NCBI GenBank assembly: GCA_000711775.1
Contig: ARYC01017027.1
Coordinates: 296,679 to 360,678, forward strand
Length of the DNA stretch: 64,000 nucleotides
Direction: 5' to 3'
Source: Oxytricha trifallax
Taxonomy: Eukaryota; Ciliophora; Spirotrichea; Sporadotrichida; Oxytrichidae
Shown here: positions 23,501 to 35,595 of the stretch, piece after piece
Layout of the letters: each line of letters starts with the position of its first letter
Numbering within the stretch: position 1 is the stretch's first letter
Program-made: the position numbers and the translations under genes
The notes under the pieces: model-generated
Database searches by the model: none
What the model was told of the DNA's origin: nothing
Seen by the model: the letters and a program-made list of their open reading frames with translations, nothing else

Positions 23501-26500
23501 TGGTAGTGCGTTCTAATTTGATAATTCAACTATGACTTCTACGTGCATTAATTGCACTGAAGGATGCAAGACTTGTGAAATTTACCCATAAATCATAGAT
23601 TCCTCAATCTCAAATCACTCTAGTGTTATAAATTAAAATTTAATTAGAATAAGTTATATAAATTTTAGATGTTTTAATTATTCTTTTAGTGACTCAACAA
23701 ACTCATCAAATTCTACTGCTTACTGTTACGAATGCAATAATGGTTTGATAAAATCAGGAAATGAATGTTTGGATACTTGCCCCGTAGGCTCATTTAAGCA
23801 AACATACTATCCTAATACTTCCTATGAATTCTCATTCTGTCAATCATGCCCAGTTGGATGTTTGAGTTGCCAAAATTATACAACTTGTGATGCATGCGAT
23901 TCTGAGCATTATCTACTAGAGTCTTATTCTGGAATATAAAAAGACACTCATGAACTCTAGAAAGATCTTGGTGTGTAATTTATATTAATGGGTTGGCTAT
24001 TGAGTTAATTTATTCTTAAAATTTAAAGAATGCATAAGCATCTATGACAATTTGTACAGTTGCCCATCAGGAACAGAATTGGTAGGTAGCAGCTGCAAAA
24101 GATGTCCACAAGGATGTTCTTCCTGTTCAAATGGTCAATGCTATTCATCATGCTATTACAATCAAATTAATTTTATAAACTGTATAAATTTATCTATTCA
24201 TTTAAGCATTCATTAATTTTCAATGAATTGTGGGGACTGCTACGGTTCATACTACAATTGTACTTCTTGTCAAGATCAAAATTACTTAATGAACGGAGGG
24301 TTCCTTGGTTATTCTTACAATTTCTGTACTTCTGATTGTCAACAGTATTACTACATATACAACGACAGAAACACTCATAAATGTTAAGCTTGTGATATGG
24401 ATGGATGCCAAAGCTGCTACTTAGATGAAAATAATACCAAGCAGTGCTCTTAATGCAGAGATGGTTTCTTAATGAATACTATTCAAGTTTAGTTATTAAA
24501 AGTTTAAATTTATTAAACGCTTTATTTGTAAACTGTAATATCAATAATTTTTAATCCTTAAATCTAAGGGTTATATTATATTAAATAATAATTCAAGCTT
24601 TTGACTATACTTCAAATAAAACTTACAACTAAAAAGTGTGCAGAACTTCATGTATAGATTCATACACTTTCCCTTATTACGGTTAATGTATAAACTGCAC
24701 GGACGGTTGCCTAAAATGTTCGAGCCCATATTCATGTGATCTTTGTAACTAATACTCCTTCAATGATATAATTCAAATATTTCTAGAGTATTGATAAGTA
24801 ATTTTTACTTTATTTAAATATAAAGGTTATGATATGTAGCATGGAGTATGTAGATGTGACTTTAAATATGAAATATATCCAATTAAAATTATAAGAAATA
24901 TTTTATTGTGTAATTTATAAAAAGTATTATAGAAATTTCTATCGTAATAGTTTATCAAGGATAGAAAGATAATAATTGACACCTTGAATTTGGAATATCC
25001 AAATATGACAGCTGGAGAATATCTAGCTACTGATATCTTCCATTTCTTTATCCGAAATGGTACCACAATTATTTTAACTATTTTAAATCCTACTAATGAC
25101 TATTTGAAACTTAAATTTCTAAAGGATCATATTATTATTTACAACTTACAGTCATATTTTAACTAATGCAACAAATTAAACAAATATTACAAATTCAACT
25201 TCAAATGCAACCAATTAAACTAGCAACATAACTAACAGTACATCTATATAGAATTTAATAAGAAATCTTAAGGTTAATATTTCCTTTGCACATTCAAAAG
25301 GTATAATTAGTTAATTTTAATGCAGAATTTTTAAATTATGCCCTTTTTAGAAAATTTGACTAATTTTTTCATAAATTAAATTATTGAAAAATCAAATAAA
25401 TATATTCTTATTTTTTTAACATTCAAGATAGTACTGGGATACATTAGCTTAAAACTAAAATTTAAGCACTTGGTATATGTCAGATAAGAGAACAAGAATC
25501 TTGATAAAGCAAATTCCAGACCTCATCCTATAACTCTATTTTAACAAGACTCTTGAAATTTTTATGAGAAGAGATATTTTCACTTAGAAATGCGCTGAAA
25601 ATTATAATATGTCGACCTAAATCATTCTCAATGAAGTTGACTATAAAAATTTGAGTTTCTCTAATGGCACTGTTACAGAGTAACCTAAACCTGTTGACCC
25701 TAATCTTCTGGATCCTACCATTACAATGAAAGTTAGCAACTCTCCAGCAATTAGATGCTAGAATTATTTAATTTAAAATATGTAACCATAAGCAAGCCGT
25801 ATATCAAGAATTAATTTAAGAATGTCACTGTATCAATTTCTAACTACACTGGATTTAATGATGGTTTTAGATCAATTATATGGAGTTTAAGCATCTCACC
25901 TAAGTCAGGAGTTTCAACTTACACAAGCAGCTCCCTTAATCTTGATAGAATATTAAGAAAAGAAGAAATCAGACACTCCGATAAGCTATTCTTAAACTTA
26001 CAATACAATACTACTTAACTACTAATTGGTGATGTAGTTGTTAATGCAAAAGTATCTGCTTAAAATAAAGTTGGCATGTAAGTATCAGAAACAATAAAGT
26101 TTGAGATTCTTGGATCACAAAACTATATCCAACTCGTGAATAATAACACAAAAGCCACTTATTCAATATCACAAGGTTTAAAGGTAGACACTCAAGTTTA
26201 TCACCCTTGGTGTCCCAGTGAAAAGAGCATTAAATACGAAATGGATAACTTCGCTAAATACTGCATAGTTTATAGTAATTCATCTAAGACTGTGGCAAGG
26301 TAAATGCAAAATACTACTGACTGTACAATTCAACCAAACTCTAATCTTTATTTAACAGGATAAACTTATAACATCATAATGGTTGTAAATGCAAGCATTC
26401 ATTAAGGATTTATTTGGAGTGCTATTCAAGTTATACCTGGAAAGCCATCTCCTACTTGCATCTTGAATAACTTTTCAATATTTTAATTTTTAACGGGTAG

Positions 26501-29500
26501 ATTATGAATGTCTACACTAATAGAGAGCTTGAAGTTCTAGGAACAATATCAGGAGACACAACTGACAGCTACAGATACAGATGGAGTTGTATCATGAAAG
26601 ATACAAGCAAAGAATGTGCAACTTTTGTACCAATTTAAACTGAGACACCCTATATTAAGTTAGAGAAGTACACTTTCACACAGGGCAAAGCTCATTCGAT
26701 AGTTATGACGATTGTTTCACTCGATTTGTATGATTTGGGTAAATGCACTCTTGATGTAAATGCTTATACAAACTAAGCAAACTGCACAGATATCAAAGTG
26801 AATAAAATATAATTGTATAAATGAATTATTGATATCAACTTATACTATGAGATGAACAATTAAAACTAAAAGAACTATCTTGATCCATCAATTTCATACA
26901 ATATTAAGTTAATTTATAGAATCACATTTAATAATATTCTTTGCTTAAGCTAAACTGTTCTCCCTGCATCATTAGACTATGCATTAACTTATAAATGGCA
27001 ACTATAGAGAGCATATGACTTATTTGATATGATATCATAATCTGCTTCTGGAGCTGTAAATAACTAATTAGTAATTCCTTCCCAGTTCCTACAAAAAGGA
27101 CAAAGATATTACATCTCATGTGAGGCAGTTTCTCAGAATCAGCAAATTTGTGGAAAAATTAATGCGACTTATAATACAATAGGTTTGTCTACAAACTTAA
27201 CTGTTAGTCCAAGTGAAGGTCAAGGTTTAACTACAGTCTTCAAGTTGACTGCTAAAAAACCATCAAATACTAAAGCTACCTGTTCATTTGGTTATATCAA
27301 CGATCTCTTTGGTGGGGTCTATGTTGAACTTCAACCTTTTATCCTATTATATAAAGTTTTTAAACCTTCTAACACGAATGATTTGACTGTAAGCGATGAG
27401 ATATTTGAGACATAACTTCCAGCAAGCATAAACGGAGATAATGACTCATCCTTGAAAGTTTATGCAAAATGTCAGGATTAAGATGGAGTAAGCGGAGAAG
27501 CAATTTCTTAAGTTAAAGTGACTGTTGCTAACTACAGCAAACAAATTGAATCAAGTATTCAATAAATGACTCAATTGTCTTCAAGTCTTAATTCAAACTA
27601 GATTATTATTCTGTCTTCAGCCTTAAATACCTATGCACAAAATATGACTTCCTCAACTTTAGAAGCAGTATATAATTAACAAAGCATCATTTTATTGAAA
27701 CTTCTTTAAATTATAAATGAAGATCGCTGAAGCTTTGGTCTCTAACGATTTACAAACTATTTCAAGTGACCAAATGATTCAAATTTCATCACAACTATAA
27801 AAAATGACTAACTAATTCCAATAGTAACAAGCCTAAACTAATTCTACTTCTGGCTCTACTATAGTTTAAACTGCATTGAGTCAAGCTGTTTAGGCAATAT
27901 CAGTTGGTACTTCCCAGAATTCAGTATAGATTAGCAATGATGGTACTCTAAGACTCAGTCAAATGGATAAAGTCAATCAAATAATTAAAATGAACTAACT
28001 TGAAAATGAGAATACTGGATCTATACAATATCAACCTATGGCTCTTTAAACTTTGTCAAATATTGCCAATGTAATTGATTCTATCGTAGGCTAAGAGCTC
28101 TCTACAAGTTAAGAGTTATATAATCTATATATATTTTATAAAGTTAAGGTCTCATTTAAAGCAAGTAACTCATTCAAACCCTATCGATTGCAGCAAACAG
28201 AGCTTCAAGTGCATTAATGACAGATCAAACTCTTAATAATTATGATGGAAGCTCAGTTTCACTCTCAATGAAAAAATCTACAGGAAAATCTTTGTTGACT
28301 TCACCATTATCTCTTGAGATTTAAAGCTCAACCGTCACCCAGTCAAGCAGAATGAGAAACTTAAAGTCATAAGAAGCTGAAAAGATCAAAATTACACTTT
28401 TCTAGAACTCTCTATTTTCAAATTATGATACTATCTTATTAAAGGCACTCTCAGTCAATAGCCTAGTTTAAAACGATACTCTTTATAGTGATACTTCATT
28501 TACTTTAACATAAATCAAATAAATATATTACATAGCTAAAACACCTTAGTTTTTTATGTCATTTGCAAGTGACATTTTGATTTTAAGTGTAGAGTAAGCC
28601 GATTAACCAATCTTAACTGGCAAAAACTATACCATGAGAACTTTGCAAATTTCTGGTCTATCTAATCCAATAGTCTTCCAAGTGCCCTTATTCGATACTC
28701 GTGCAGATGATCATGAAATGGTAAAACAATGCATGTATTATGACACTGCTAATCTTATCTGGAAACCAAATGAATGTCAAGGAAAGAGAATTTTCTTTAA
28801 AATTAGTTTGTAAATTTTCGATTGAAGATATTCAGGTAATCCAATTACAAGTTAATTAATTTTAATGAATTTCTACAACTATGATGGAGTGCTGTTCATA
28901 TCATCTTACTCAATTCTCAGTTTAAACTGTTCCAGCAACCATCGGAGTCGCTTTTGAAAAATCTTTCGTTATCCCAACTATGGTTGTGCTAGATGCCTTC
29001 CTAATACTAATGGTAATTGTTGCAATCTATTTAGATAAGCAAAAGATCATGCAAATTGTTGAAGATTTCAGTCATGGAGAAGATATTTGTCTTAATTTTA
29101 CTATTTAACTAACATTAAATTCTATAGTGAATTAAAAACATAAGCAATAACTTAATTTTATAATTAAAGATACAGTGAGAATCTTGGTAAATGAAGAAGA
29201 TGAGAAGAAACAATCAAGTTACAAAACTCCAGAGAGAAAAACAGAGAAACATGCTAAAATTATGCCATCTGATAGATTCGGAGACTTAACTAAATCTAAG
29301 ACTCCACTTTATGATAAATTTGAAGTCAATCATGCTGAATAATCTTATCAATTACATAATTTTATGAGTTTTAAAGTAAATTTCTGATATAATTATATTT
29401 TGAAATTAAGGTTTCAAAAATCTTCAGTGATATCACCAGAACAAGATAAGGATTTGAGTTCAAATGATAAACTTCAGCATACTAATAACCTTTTCTTAGA

Positions 29501-32500
29501 TTCTTAACTCGTGAGAGGCTCATTAATATCCCATAATGGCAAGAACTATAAATATAAAAATCTTTTTATTTGAGTATAGGGATTTACTGATAGAAATCGG
29601 ATTATAAATTCCAATTATAAAACTCAACAGATTAAGACGCTAAAAATTTCTTAATGGAAAAATCATAGAAGAACCCACTGACCATAAGATCACCTAGTAA
29701 CAAAAATAATCTTGATTTATCAGCTGAAAAGTATGATGGTCCAGATCAAATTTTAAAATATTGATTTTTCGTTGTTTAGGGAACATTAAGCCATATATAT
29801 ATTGTGTTTTTTCTCTAATTAGATCAAAATAACTCATATGAAATTGCAAAAGCTGAGCATACATAACTCGACATGTTGCCTCCTAATAACAATGAAAACC
29901 CTTTAAATTTTAAAATACATTATTGTAGCTTATGCAAATTAATCTTTTATACATATAAAACTTAGAAGATAAAGTTGTGGAATCTGAACTTCAAATTAAA
30001 GTAAATAGACCACTATTGGACAGCTACATCTTAACACTTCAGCACTATCACAGATTAATTTCATGCTTGTTCACAGAGACAACATAATTAGAGTTCTTAA
30101 ATAAATTGGAGAGAGGTGGTCAAGCAAGAATCGTCAAAGTTCTAAATTGTTTTGCACAGTTCAATGTACTAATCTTTGTCACCGCATTTAATCAAACAAT
30201 AATTTATTCAAAAGTTAATGATTTTAACTTTTTTTACATTTCATGCTCTAGTTTTTAGATATATCAGTTACTATTTTTTAATATTGTAGTGATTACTGAG
30301 CTATTATATGCAAGACTACAGCATAGGAGTAAACATTCAAAACCCCAAAATCCCTTAATGAGGTTTATAAGTGCTTTGATTTGAAGGGAATTTGTTAGGG
30401 GTTGGGGTTATTAATAGGTTTTAATGTGAAATTTATAGTAAATGTATTTAATTTAATCACTCAAAATGCACTTTTGGATCATGTGGGAGAGGTCTGAAGT
30501 TTATTTTACTTAACCACAACTCTATCTTCTCTAATGTTATGTCTGATCTAGAGTTTGGTTTTAAGATTATTGATTCTGCCATTTATTTTAATGATTGAGA
30601 TACTCTGGTTTTGTCTATAAATTACTTGATTCTTTACTTAGCATCTTTCTCACACCTTGTAGAGTAGTAATCATTCCGAGGCATATCGCACTCTATTATT
30701 ATTGCTGCTAAAGCCCACACATCCCATTGATAGTCTCCATCTCTCCAGTCTTCTCTTTCAGGATAATAGCCTGGAGTTCCCATAACACTTCCTAGCCTTG
30801 ATACTTCTACCCTTAATGCTCTGTTGAAGTCAATAATTGTCACTCTTACAGGTGAGAAGTTTATCATAATATTCTCTGGTTTCAAATCTCTATGAACAAA
30901 GCCTAACTTATGTAGCTCTTTTATACCTTGTAAGGTTTAAGTTGCTATCAAAGCAAGCTACTTATGATTCCTTTGATCAGTAATAAAATCTCTGAGGGTC
31001 ATTTCATAGAGTGGGAGTCTGAAAGCAACATGATCCTTGGCAAGGAGAACAGCATCTAGCTTGATTAAGTAACTACACTCTTTAAACTTTGCTTGAGTGA
31101 GTACTTGATACTCATTTGTGAACTCCATCTAATATTTATCATCACTTAAGAGATAGTTGAAGGGATACACCTTGTATGCATACTGATGATCATTGATAAC
31201 TTTCTTATCAAAGGAGTCTTCTAATATAAGGTAGCTTTAAAGTGAAGTGTCTAGGTCAACTTAGGCAAGAACTGGAATCTTTTTATATTGAATTTTAATC
31301 ATAATCTTTGTGATTTCAGATGCTAGTAGGTTGCGTGATTTCCTCACATATTCTGATTCACAAGCTTGTTCGAGCTCTACCATTTTCGAAGATTCTCTTG
31401 CTTTTCTTTTGTTAAGTAGCTTCAATTCATCTTCATGCTTTTCAATCTCTAAATCTTTCTTGTGAGCTTTTAAATGATGTTTCTTCAAGTCTCTTGTTTG
31501 AGAGTACTACTTATGGCACTCAAAGCAATCATACTTCCCATCGATTTTGTCGTGCTTTATGTATACAGTAGGCTTGGCTTCTCTATGCTGCTTCATATGT
31601 CTATACCAACTAGATTTATGAGCGAAGTCTCTCTCACACTTCTCACAAAAGTATACTTCTACTTCTTCAGTTTGTATAGGAATTTCATTAATACCTTTCT
31701 CCTCCTCTCTGTCTCCCACACACTTGTTTGCCATTTATTTTCTATTATTAATTTCTATTTTAATAACAGAGACCTCAAGTGATAGCTCTGGTAGTTCTTT
31801 ATGAGAGTTCATCTCACAGCTATCACACTTTTTATTGACGCCAAAGGTAAGTCTCATTTAGTTTGATGGAAGTGCTGTTGTTTTTCTTAAAATGTTAGCG
31901 CTCATATTTAAATTTGAATTTAAAATTATAAAACTGCCTCTATAACTGAGAGCTTATATGAGAGCTTTGCAAGCCTACAAGTATCAAGGGAAGTTCTTAG
32001 AGTATTAGCGAAGATAAATGAGCACTAAGAGACGAACCAGCTCTAAATATGGGTGAGAAAGTAACCATTTTTACTATCAATAATAAGTTGATTATAGTAC
32101 GTACCGATTTAGGAGGTGCACCTAATTAAGTACGTACTGCTTTAGGAGGTATTTTGTGATTTTATGATTAAAATTAGGGTGCTCCTAATTAAGTACTAGC
32201 TTTAATTAATGCTCCTAATTAAGTACTAGCATTTTAGGAGCTGCTCCTAATTAAGTACGTACCAATTTAAATTTAAAAATATGGAACTATAACAGTAGAA
32301 ATTGATATCAATCTCTCAAGTTTGAAACCAGTTCTCAAAACCTTCTCCATATCCTTCTTAGAGGTTGACCTCCTATAGGATGCCCATATTTAATAGTAAG
32401 TTTTACAGAGGTATATAATTGAAATCAATAAACTTAAATTTGAATATCATTTCTTAGATCTGTAAACAAGATGGAGTCAATGAATGATGTAATGAAAAGA

Positions 32501-34900
32501 GTGCAAGCACAAGAATTGATTCAGAGATTTAGAAGCAAGGAGGATTTGCACCGCTACCTGGTGCAGCAAGGTAATAAACTCATAGTAACTCATCTTGATT
32601 ATGTAGTTGGTTTGTTCTTGCCAACGATGGAAGGTACCAAAATTTCATTTCTAAGGGCGATACTCTGCGAAGAGAAGAAAGCATTGAAAACTTAAGATGT
32701 AAAGTTTGCAGAGATTCCAAACTATCCAGAAATCTCAGTGACTAACTTATATGATGATGCTATGAATGACCCAGAGGTTTCGCTGTACCTGCCTACTAAG
32801 AAGCAGTTGTCAAATAAACTGCCTGAAAGAAACTATTTCTTTGGCATACTTGCAACAATTAAAGGTGATTACTTGAAAGAAATTATTCAAGAATCTCATA
32901 AGAAAAGGTACAGCATCTCTTCAGAAGATAAGGACAAACAAGGGATCAAGATAAGTGAGAGCTGGCTATCAGAGCTGCAGAAGCACCCTTATATTTCAAG
33001 TAAGATTTGTAGCTTAACTCTTTAGAAAAATCTGGTACTGGCATCTTCTTGATGAAGGAATAGAGCAAGCTTCACAGAGAGCGAAAGTCGCAGACGAAGT
33101 ATGAAGTTAGCAAGAGACTTTATTCAAATATTTAGCCGCCAGTGTCAATGAACATAGATGCTGGAGCTGGCAGCAAGAGAAGAAACCTTTGAGGAGGGAA
33201 GCAAGAAGTAGAAGAAAAGAAAGAGAAGCCAGCTCTCACGAAAGAGTTTTAAATGTGACTTAAATATTCATTACTTAACTCTAAAACTTATTTATCACTC
33301 TACCTTCTTTAGCACACTTTTATGCTAACTAATTATCTACTCTCTTAGCTGAACTTTTAATAAAGTCTACTGTATCGGTTGGTAGGTCATGCATCAGGTG
33401 GTATAGCAGCAGTTTCTTATAATGACCTTTTAGTATACCCCAGTAGAATTCAATTCCATTAAACTATGGACTGTAAGGTACGTTGAACACTGGCGTTATT
33501 CTAAGTTGTTCATAACTCTTCCTTGTTTCTTTAGTCTTATGAACAGAAAGATTATCAACGAATAGTATAATCTCTTATTCAGGGTACTTCTCTCTCAGCT
33601 GCTCTAAGAACTTAATATACTGCTCTGTCTTAATAGAGCGAGGATGAATAACATAAGTTTCTAAACCAACATCCTCGCTAATACCTCCAAGAATTGCCAT
33701 TGTTTATACCTTGACTTTCTAGTCATATACTTCTATATTACTATGCCTCTTATACCAAGACTTCTAGATGAAAGTGTTGAAGGTAAACACAGCCTCGTCA
33801 GCATGAATAAACTTAATATTATTCTATTAGGCTCTCTGCATTTAATTATAAATATAATTTAAGTTGTTGTTGTAAAATGGCAGAGTGAAATCAATTACTC
33901 TCTTGATACGATTTACACCTTTGTAAGAGATACCGTTTCGTTTATAAATGTTTGCAACAGACTATGCAGAGATCTTCAACTCAGGGAACTGGCGATGAAA
34001 CATAACAGATCGTTAGTCGAGAGAGAAGTGAGCCCAATACTTCAAAGTTTTTTCATTAATAAGATAGTCAATATGCTTTTATAGAAACTTTGACTTCCTC
34101 TTAGGCATAGAATTCAGCTATTATTGCTTTAGTTATACTGCTATAAGACAGTGGGATCGAACAGTTGATGGACTTCGCTTTAAGAGCAGTGCAATAGACT
34201 TATAGTTCAGTACTGGTTTGACTTATTCACTGTATATATCACATCCATAACGCAGTTTAAACACTAAATCTATATACTCTTCATCATAAATAGACCCCAA
34301 AAGCTTGCTATTTTAGTCTCGCATTTAATTAATAACCCCAACCCCTAACAAATTCCCTACAAATCAAAGCACTTATAAACCTCATTAAGGGGTTTTGGGG
34401 TTTTGATTGCAATTTCCTTCTCAGCCATGAGAATATGTCAAATACTCTACAATTTGCTTTTGACTATGCAACAAAACCAGCCAAGTCTCTTTAAATCTTG
34501 GAAGTCAATCCTCACTCTGTCTGTTTACGGTTTATCAATCAGTGCAGGCCATATTATTGCATTCCTCTATGGAGTGAATTACATGTCACTCAATAATTAA
34601 GTTGTGTCAAATACTGTAACATCCTCAAGTGATGATCCAACAGGTTTTATTTAATATATAAAAAGTTATAATGAAACAATTATTCATTAATATTGAAGTC
34701 CAAAAAAACCATATCGATCCATATTTATTCAATAAATACACAAAAAAAAGTAATAAAGGTGATGGCAGCAGTGTAGATGTATACAGCAACAGAAGCGTGA
34801 TGAATGAGTGGAGCATGCTCTTTGGTGCAATGATTATTATTGAAGTAGCCATTTGGGACTTCATACTTATGCCTCTCTTTGTCATTCTCATTGGAAAGAT
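17543..34900 (+). CDS. Large cysteine-rich, REJ-like multi-pass membrane protein (germline form, IES-interrupted)
   Basis: One gene is inferred from consecutive plus-strand coding blocks in the ciliate code, separated by short AT-rich gaps. Order: a Met at 17543, an acidic stretch and a Leu-rich hydrophobic segment (signal or anchor); N-glycosylation-rich lumenal blocks; many CxxC repeats of the furin/growth-factor-receptor type (19.8-24.8 kb); an Asn/Thr/Ser-rich linker; REJ-like extracellular domain blocks (25.4-28.9 kb); a transmembrane segment near 28.98 kb (TMVVLDAFLILMVIVAIYL); a cytosolic region with KTPERKTEKHAK; and further hydrophobic segments on either side of TBE B up to ILIGKII near 34.9 kb. 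Ciliates have many such surface receptor or polycystin-like proteins. Ligand and function are unknown. The gene begins 6 bp past the TBE A target site. A MITE and a complete TBE sit inside it and must be removed to restore the gene. Exact MDS borders are not resolved, and two genes cannot be excluded. Confidence 0.6.
18650..19711. mobile_element. TGACGTCA-type TIR element inside the membrane-protein gene
   Basis: Inverted ends of more than 150 bp: TTGGGTATTGACGTCAATTA at the left and the matching reverse complement ending at 19711. The matching inner arms contain TTTCAAGCAGGGTTCTAG and GTCAAGTTGGTTGCAAG. Coding sequence stops just before 18650 and resumes with cysteine-rich sequence after about 19720, so the element lies in an IES. 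Same family as 7527-9448, in a purer form without nested insertions. Confidence 0.8.
19720..24880 (+). other. Cysteine-rich (furin-like) repeat region of the large gene
   Basis: Repeated CxxC-type units such as ENSCLACNERGDKCDIC (19.8 kb), GCLKCSDYFECTTC (21.7 kb), GCGICSMTSECFNC (22.5 kb), NCTEGCKTCEIYP (23.56 kb), GCLSCQNYTTCDAC (23.86 kb) and TDGCLKCSSPYSCDLC (24.7 kb) are typical of ciliate extracellular receptors. AT-rich noncoding gaps between them, for example 19915-20100 and 21190-21440, are probable IESs. Confidence 0.7.
23040..23275 (+). repeat. Asn/Thr/Ser-rich tandem coding repeat
   Basis: Codes for about three copies of a 14-residue unit, consensus GTTYYNNTNTSSTN (42 bp), rich in NxT/S glycosylation sites. 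Probably an extended, heavily glycosylated stalk. Confidence 0.75.
25430..29060 (+). other. REJ-like extracellular region and first transmembrane segment
   Basis: Blocks such as SNYTGFNDGFRSIIWSLSIS (25.84 kb), YRYRWSCIMKDTSKECATF (26.57 kb) and SLKVYAKCQDQDGVSG (27.45 kb) follow the pattern of REJ/PKD-type modules. There, Trp/Tyr-Trp strands are followed by 'G..Y'-type strands. They end with a hydrophobic helix at about 28975-29040 and a basic juxtamembrane stretch. The REJ assignment is by pattern only. Confidence 0.5.
30338..30415 (+). repeat. Left TIR of TBE B
   Basis: Telomere-like tip (with one T substitution, AAAATCCC) followed by AATGAGGTTTATAAGTGC. Pairs with 34328-34405. Confidence 0.9.
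30457..31905 (-). CDS. TBE 57-kDa zinc-finger/protein-kinase fusion
   Basis: 483 codons, 482 aa, in agreement with the 57-kDa product known for TBEs. Two C2H2 fingers lie at roughly residues 85-108 (FCEKCERDFAHKSSWYRHMK) and 122-148 (DCFECHK then HHLKAH), suggesting DNA or RNA binding. A basic linker follows, then a protein-kinase domain with YAYKVYPFNYLL, the catalytic loop VHRDLKPEN (about residue 335), IIDFNRA (about 357) and GTPGYYPERE. The metal-binding Gly of DFG is Asn, shared with TBE A, so activity is uncertain. Start chosen at the upstream Met (MSANILRK), conserved in TBE A. Transcribed divergently from the 22-kDa gene across a repeat-rich spacer. Probably acts on element or host chromatin during excision, which is inference. 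Confidence 0.9.
32088..32275. promoter_or_regulatory. Repeat block between divergent TBE B genes
   Basis: Several copies of GCTCCTAATTAAGTAC (about 32170-32265), together with inverted versions such as GTACGTACTGCTTTAGGAG, form a small nest of direct and inverted repeats. It is a candidate bidirectional promoter or protein-binding array, positionally conserved in TBE A and C though the sequence has diverged. Confidence 0.55.
32471..33192 (+). CDS. TBE 22-kDa accessory protein
   Basis: With GT..AG introns at 32571-32606 (36 nt) and 33000-33025 (26 nt) the exons (100, 393, 167 nt) give 220 codons, 219 aa, ending at TGA 33190-33192. Without the second intron the frame would stop early after KNLVLASS. 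Motifs: RFRSKEDLHRYL, GLFLPTMEGTKISFL, IPNYPEISVTNLY, YLPTKKQLSNKLPE, YFFGILATIK, then KSGTGIFLMKEQSKLHRERKSQ. Same family as 14051-14838, 4681-5349 and 57220-58025. Role unknown. Its constant presence beside transposases suggests a transposition cofactor. Confidence 0.88.
33236..34324 (-). CDS. TBE 42-kDa DD34E transposase
   Basis: 363 codons, 362 aa, about 42 kDa, matching the known TBE transposase of the IS630/Tc1/mariner group. An N-terminal helix-turn-helix-like region contains SIALLLKRSPSTVRSH. The catalytic Asp lies in IHADEAVF, the second Asp in FVDNLSVHKTK and the Glu in FNGIEFYW, with 34 residues between the last two. Ten or more in-frame TAA/TAG codons are read as Gln. Start: the ATG nearest the right TIR, the only one giving full length. 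TBE transposases are known to take part in DNA elimination and excision in Oxytricha. This copy has all catalytic residues and looks functional. Confidence 0.93.
34328..34405 (-). repeat. Right TIR of TBE B
   Basis: Reverse complement of the left end. The tip is a perfect two-and-a-bit copies of G4T4. Confidence 0.9.
34409..34900 (+). other. C-terminal transmembrane blocks of the large membrane-protein gene
   Basis: The open frame resumes directly after the TBE B target site with ICQILYNLLLTMQQNQPSLF, then a hydrophobic segment (TLSVYGLSISAGHIIAFLYG). After an IES-like gap (about 34640-34790) comes WSMLFGAMIIIEVAIWDFIL and LFVILIGKII. Hydrophobic spacing fits several membrane helices. The end of the gene was not found; AT-rich DNA begins near 34905. 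Confidence 0.5.
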
Positions 34901-34904
34901 CATT

Positions 34905-35595
34905 TATTTATTATTATTTTTATTATAAATTTATTATTTATAATTATTTCATATAATAAATGTGAGTAATAATAGCATTTAACATTATATAAATTTAATT
35001 TGAAAGATATTTACTCCAAAAATATTTAAAGAATCTATTTTCAAGAAAGAAAATAAAAAGAATGATAAAGTTAATCTAATAAATGTAAATATGATAATAA
35101 ATACTGTGAAAAAATATTTAAATTTAAATGATAAGGCCATTGAATGAAAGAATTTACTGTGATAGTTAGCAGTTTAGCTCCTTCTTAAATTAATAATTGA
35201 AATCAGTTTTTGAAAAAAGATATTACTGATTTACATATTACTTAAAAAACTTATATTAAAACAATTTATAAGCAACCAAAAATTTATTATTTAAATAAAA
35301 CATTTATCTATATACTTACTCAAAGTGAATTCATTCTTAAATTAATCTTAATAGAGAATAAATATCAATTTTAAATATTCAAATTTAAATTTAACCTCTA
35401 TAATTGTTTATATCATATTACTATAATTATTATCCATAAATGAAAGTAAAAGCAGCACGATTAAACATCAAACATTCTTCAGTGTTATCATCAATATCGC
35501 CTTTTACACATATTCGAAGAAAGACTAATCTAGAATCATAGCTTAGTTTGTTTCCCCTCTCATCATTTTAAAATTCTACCTCATTATCAAGATTT
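34905..35595. other. AT-rich intergenic stretch
   Basis: No coding potential supported. Probably the 3' flank of the large gene and of the minus-strand gene that follows. Confidence 0.35.

Larger units (their letters stand above)
30338..34405. mobile_element. TBE element B, complete with three intact ORFs
   Basis: Ends: CAAAACCCCAAAATCCC at 30338 and GGGGTTTTGGGGTTTTG ending at 34405. The flanking target duplication is ATT (30335-30337 and 34406-34408), as expected for TBE insertion at AnT. Length 4068 bp. Gene order: kinase (-), 22-kDa (+), transposase (-). All three frames are open once the two small introns in the 22-kDa gene are removed. It lies within an IES of the large membrane-protein gene. 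Confidence 0.95.

Noticed and set aside
31474..31782. Plus-strand open frame opposite the T BE B kinase gene
   Set aside because: It is the antisense shadow of the zinc-finger region, which has the recognisable C2H2 pattern on the minus strand.
33000..33040. Premature stop after KNLVLASS in the TBE B 22-kDa gene
   Set aside because: The 26-nt intron at 33000-33025 moves translation into the conserved GTGIFLMKE frame, as in TBE A.
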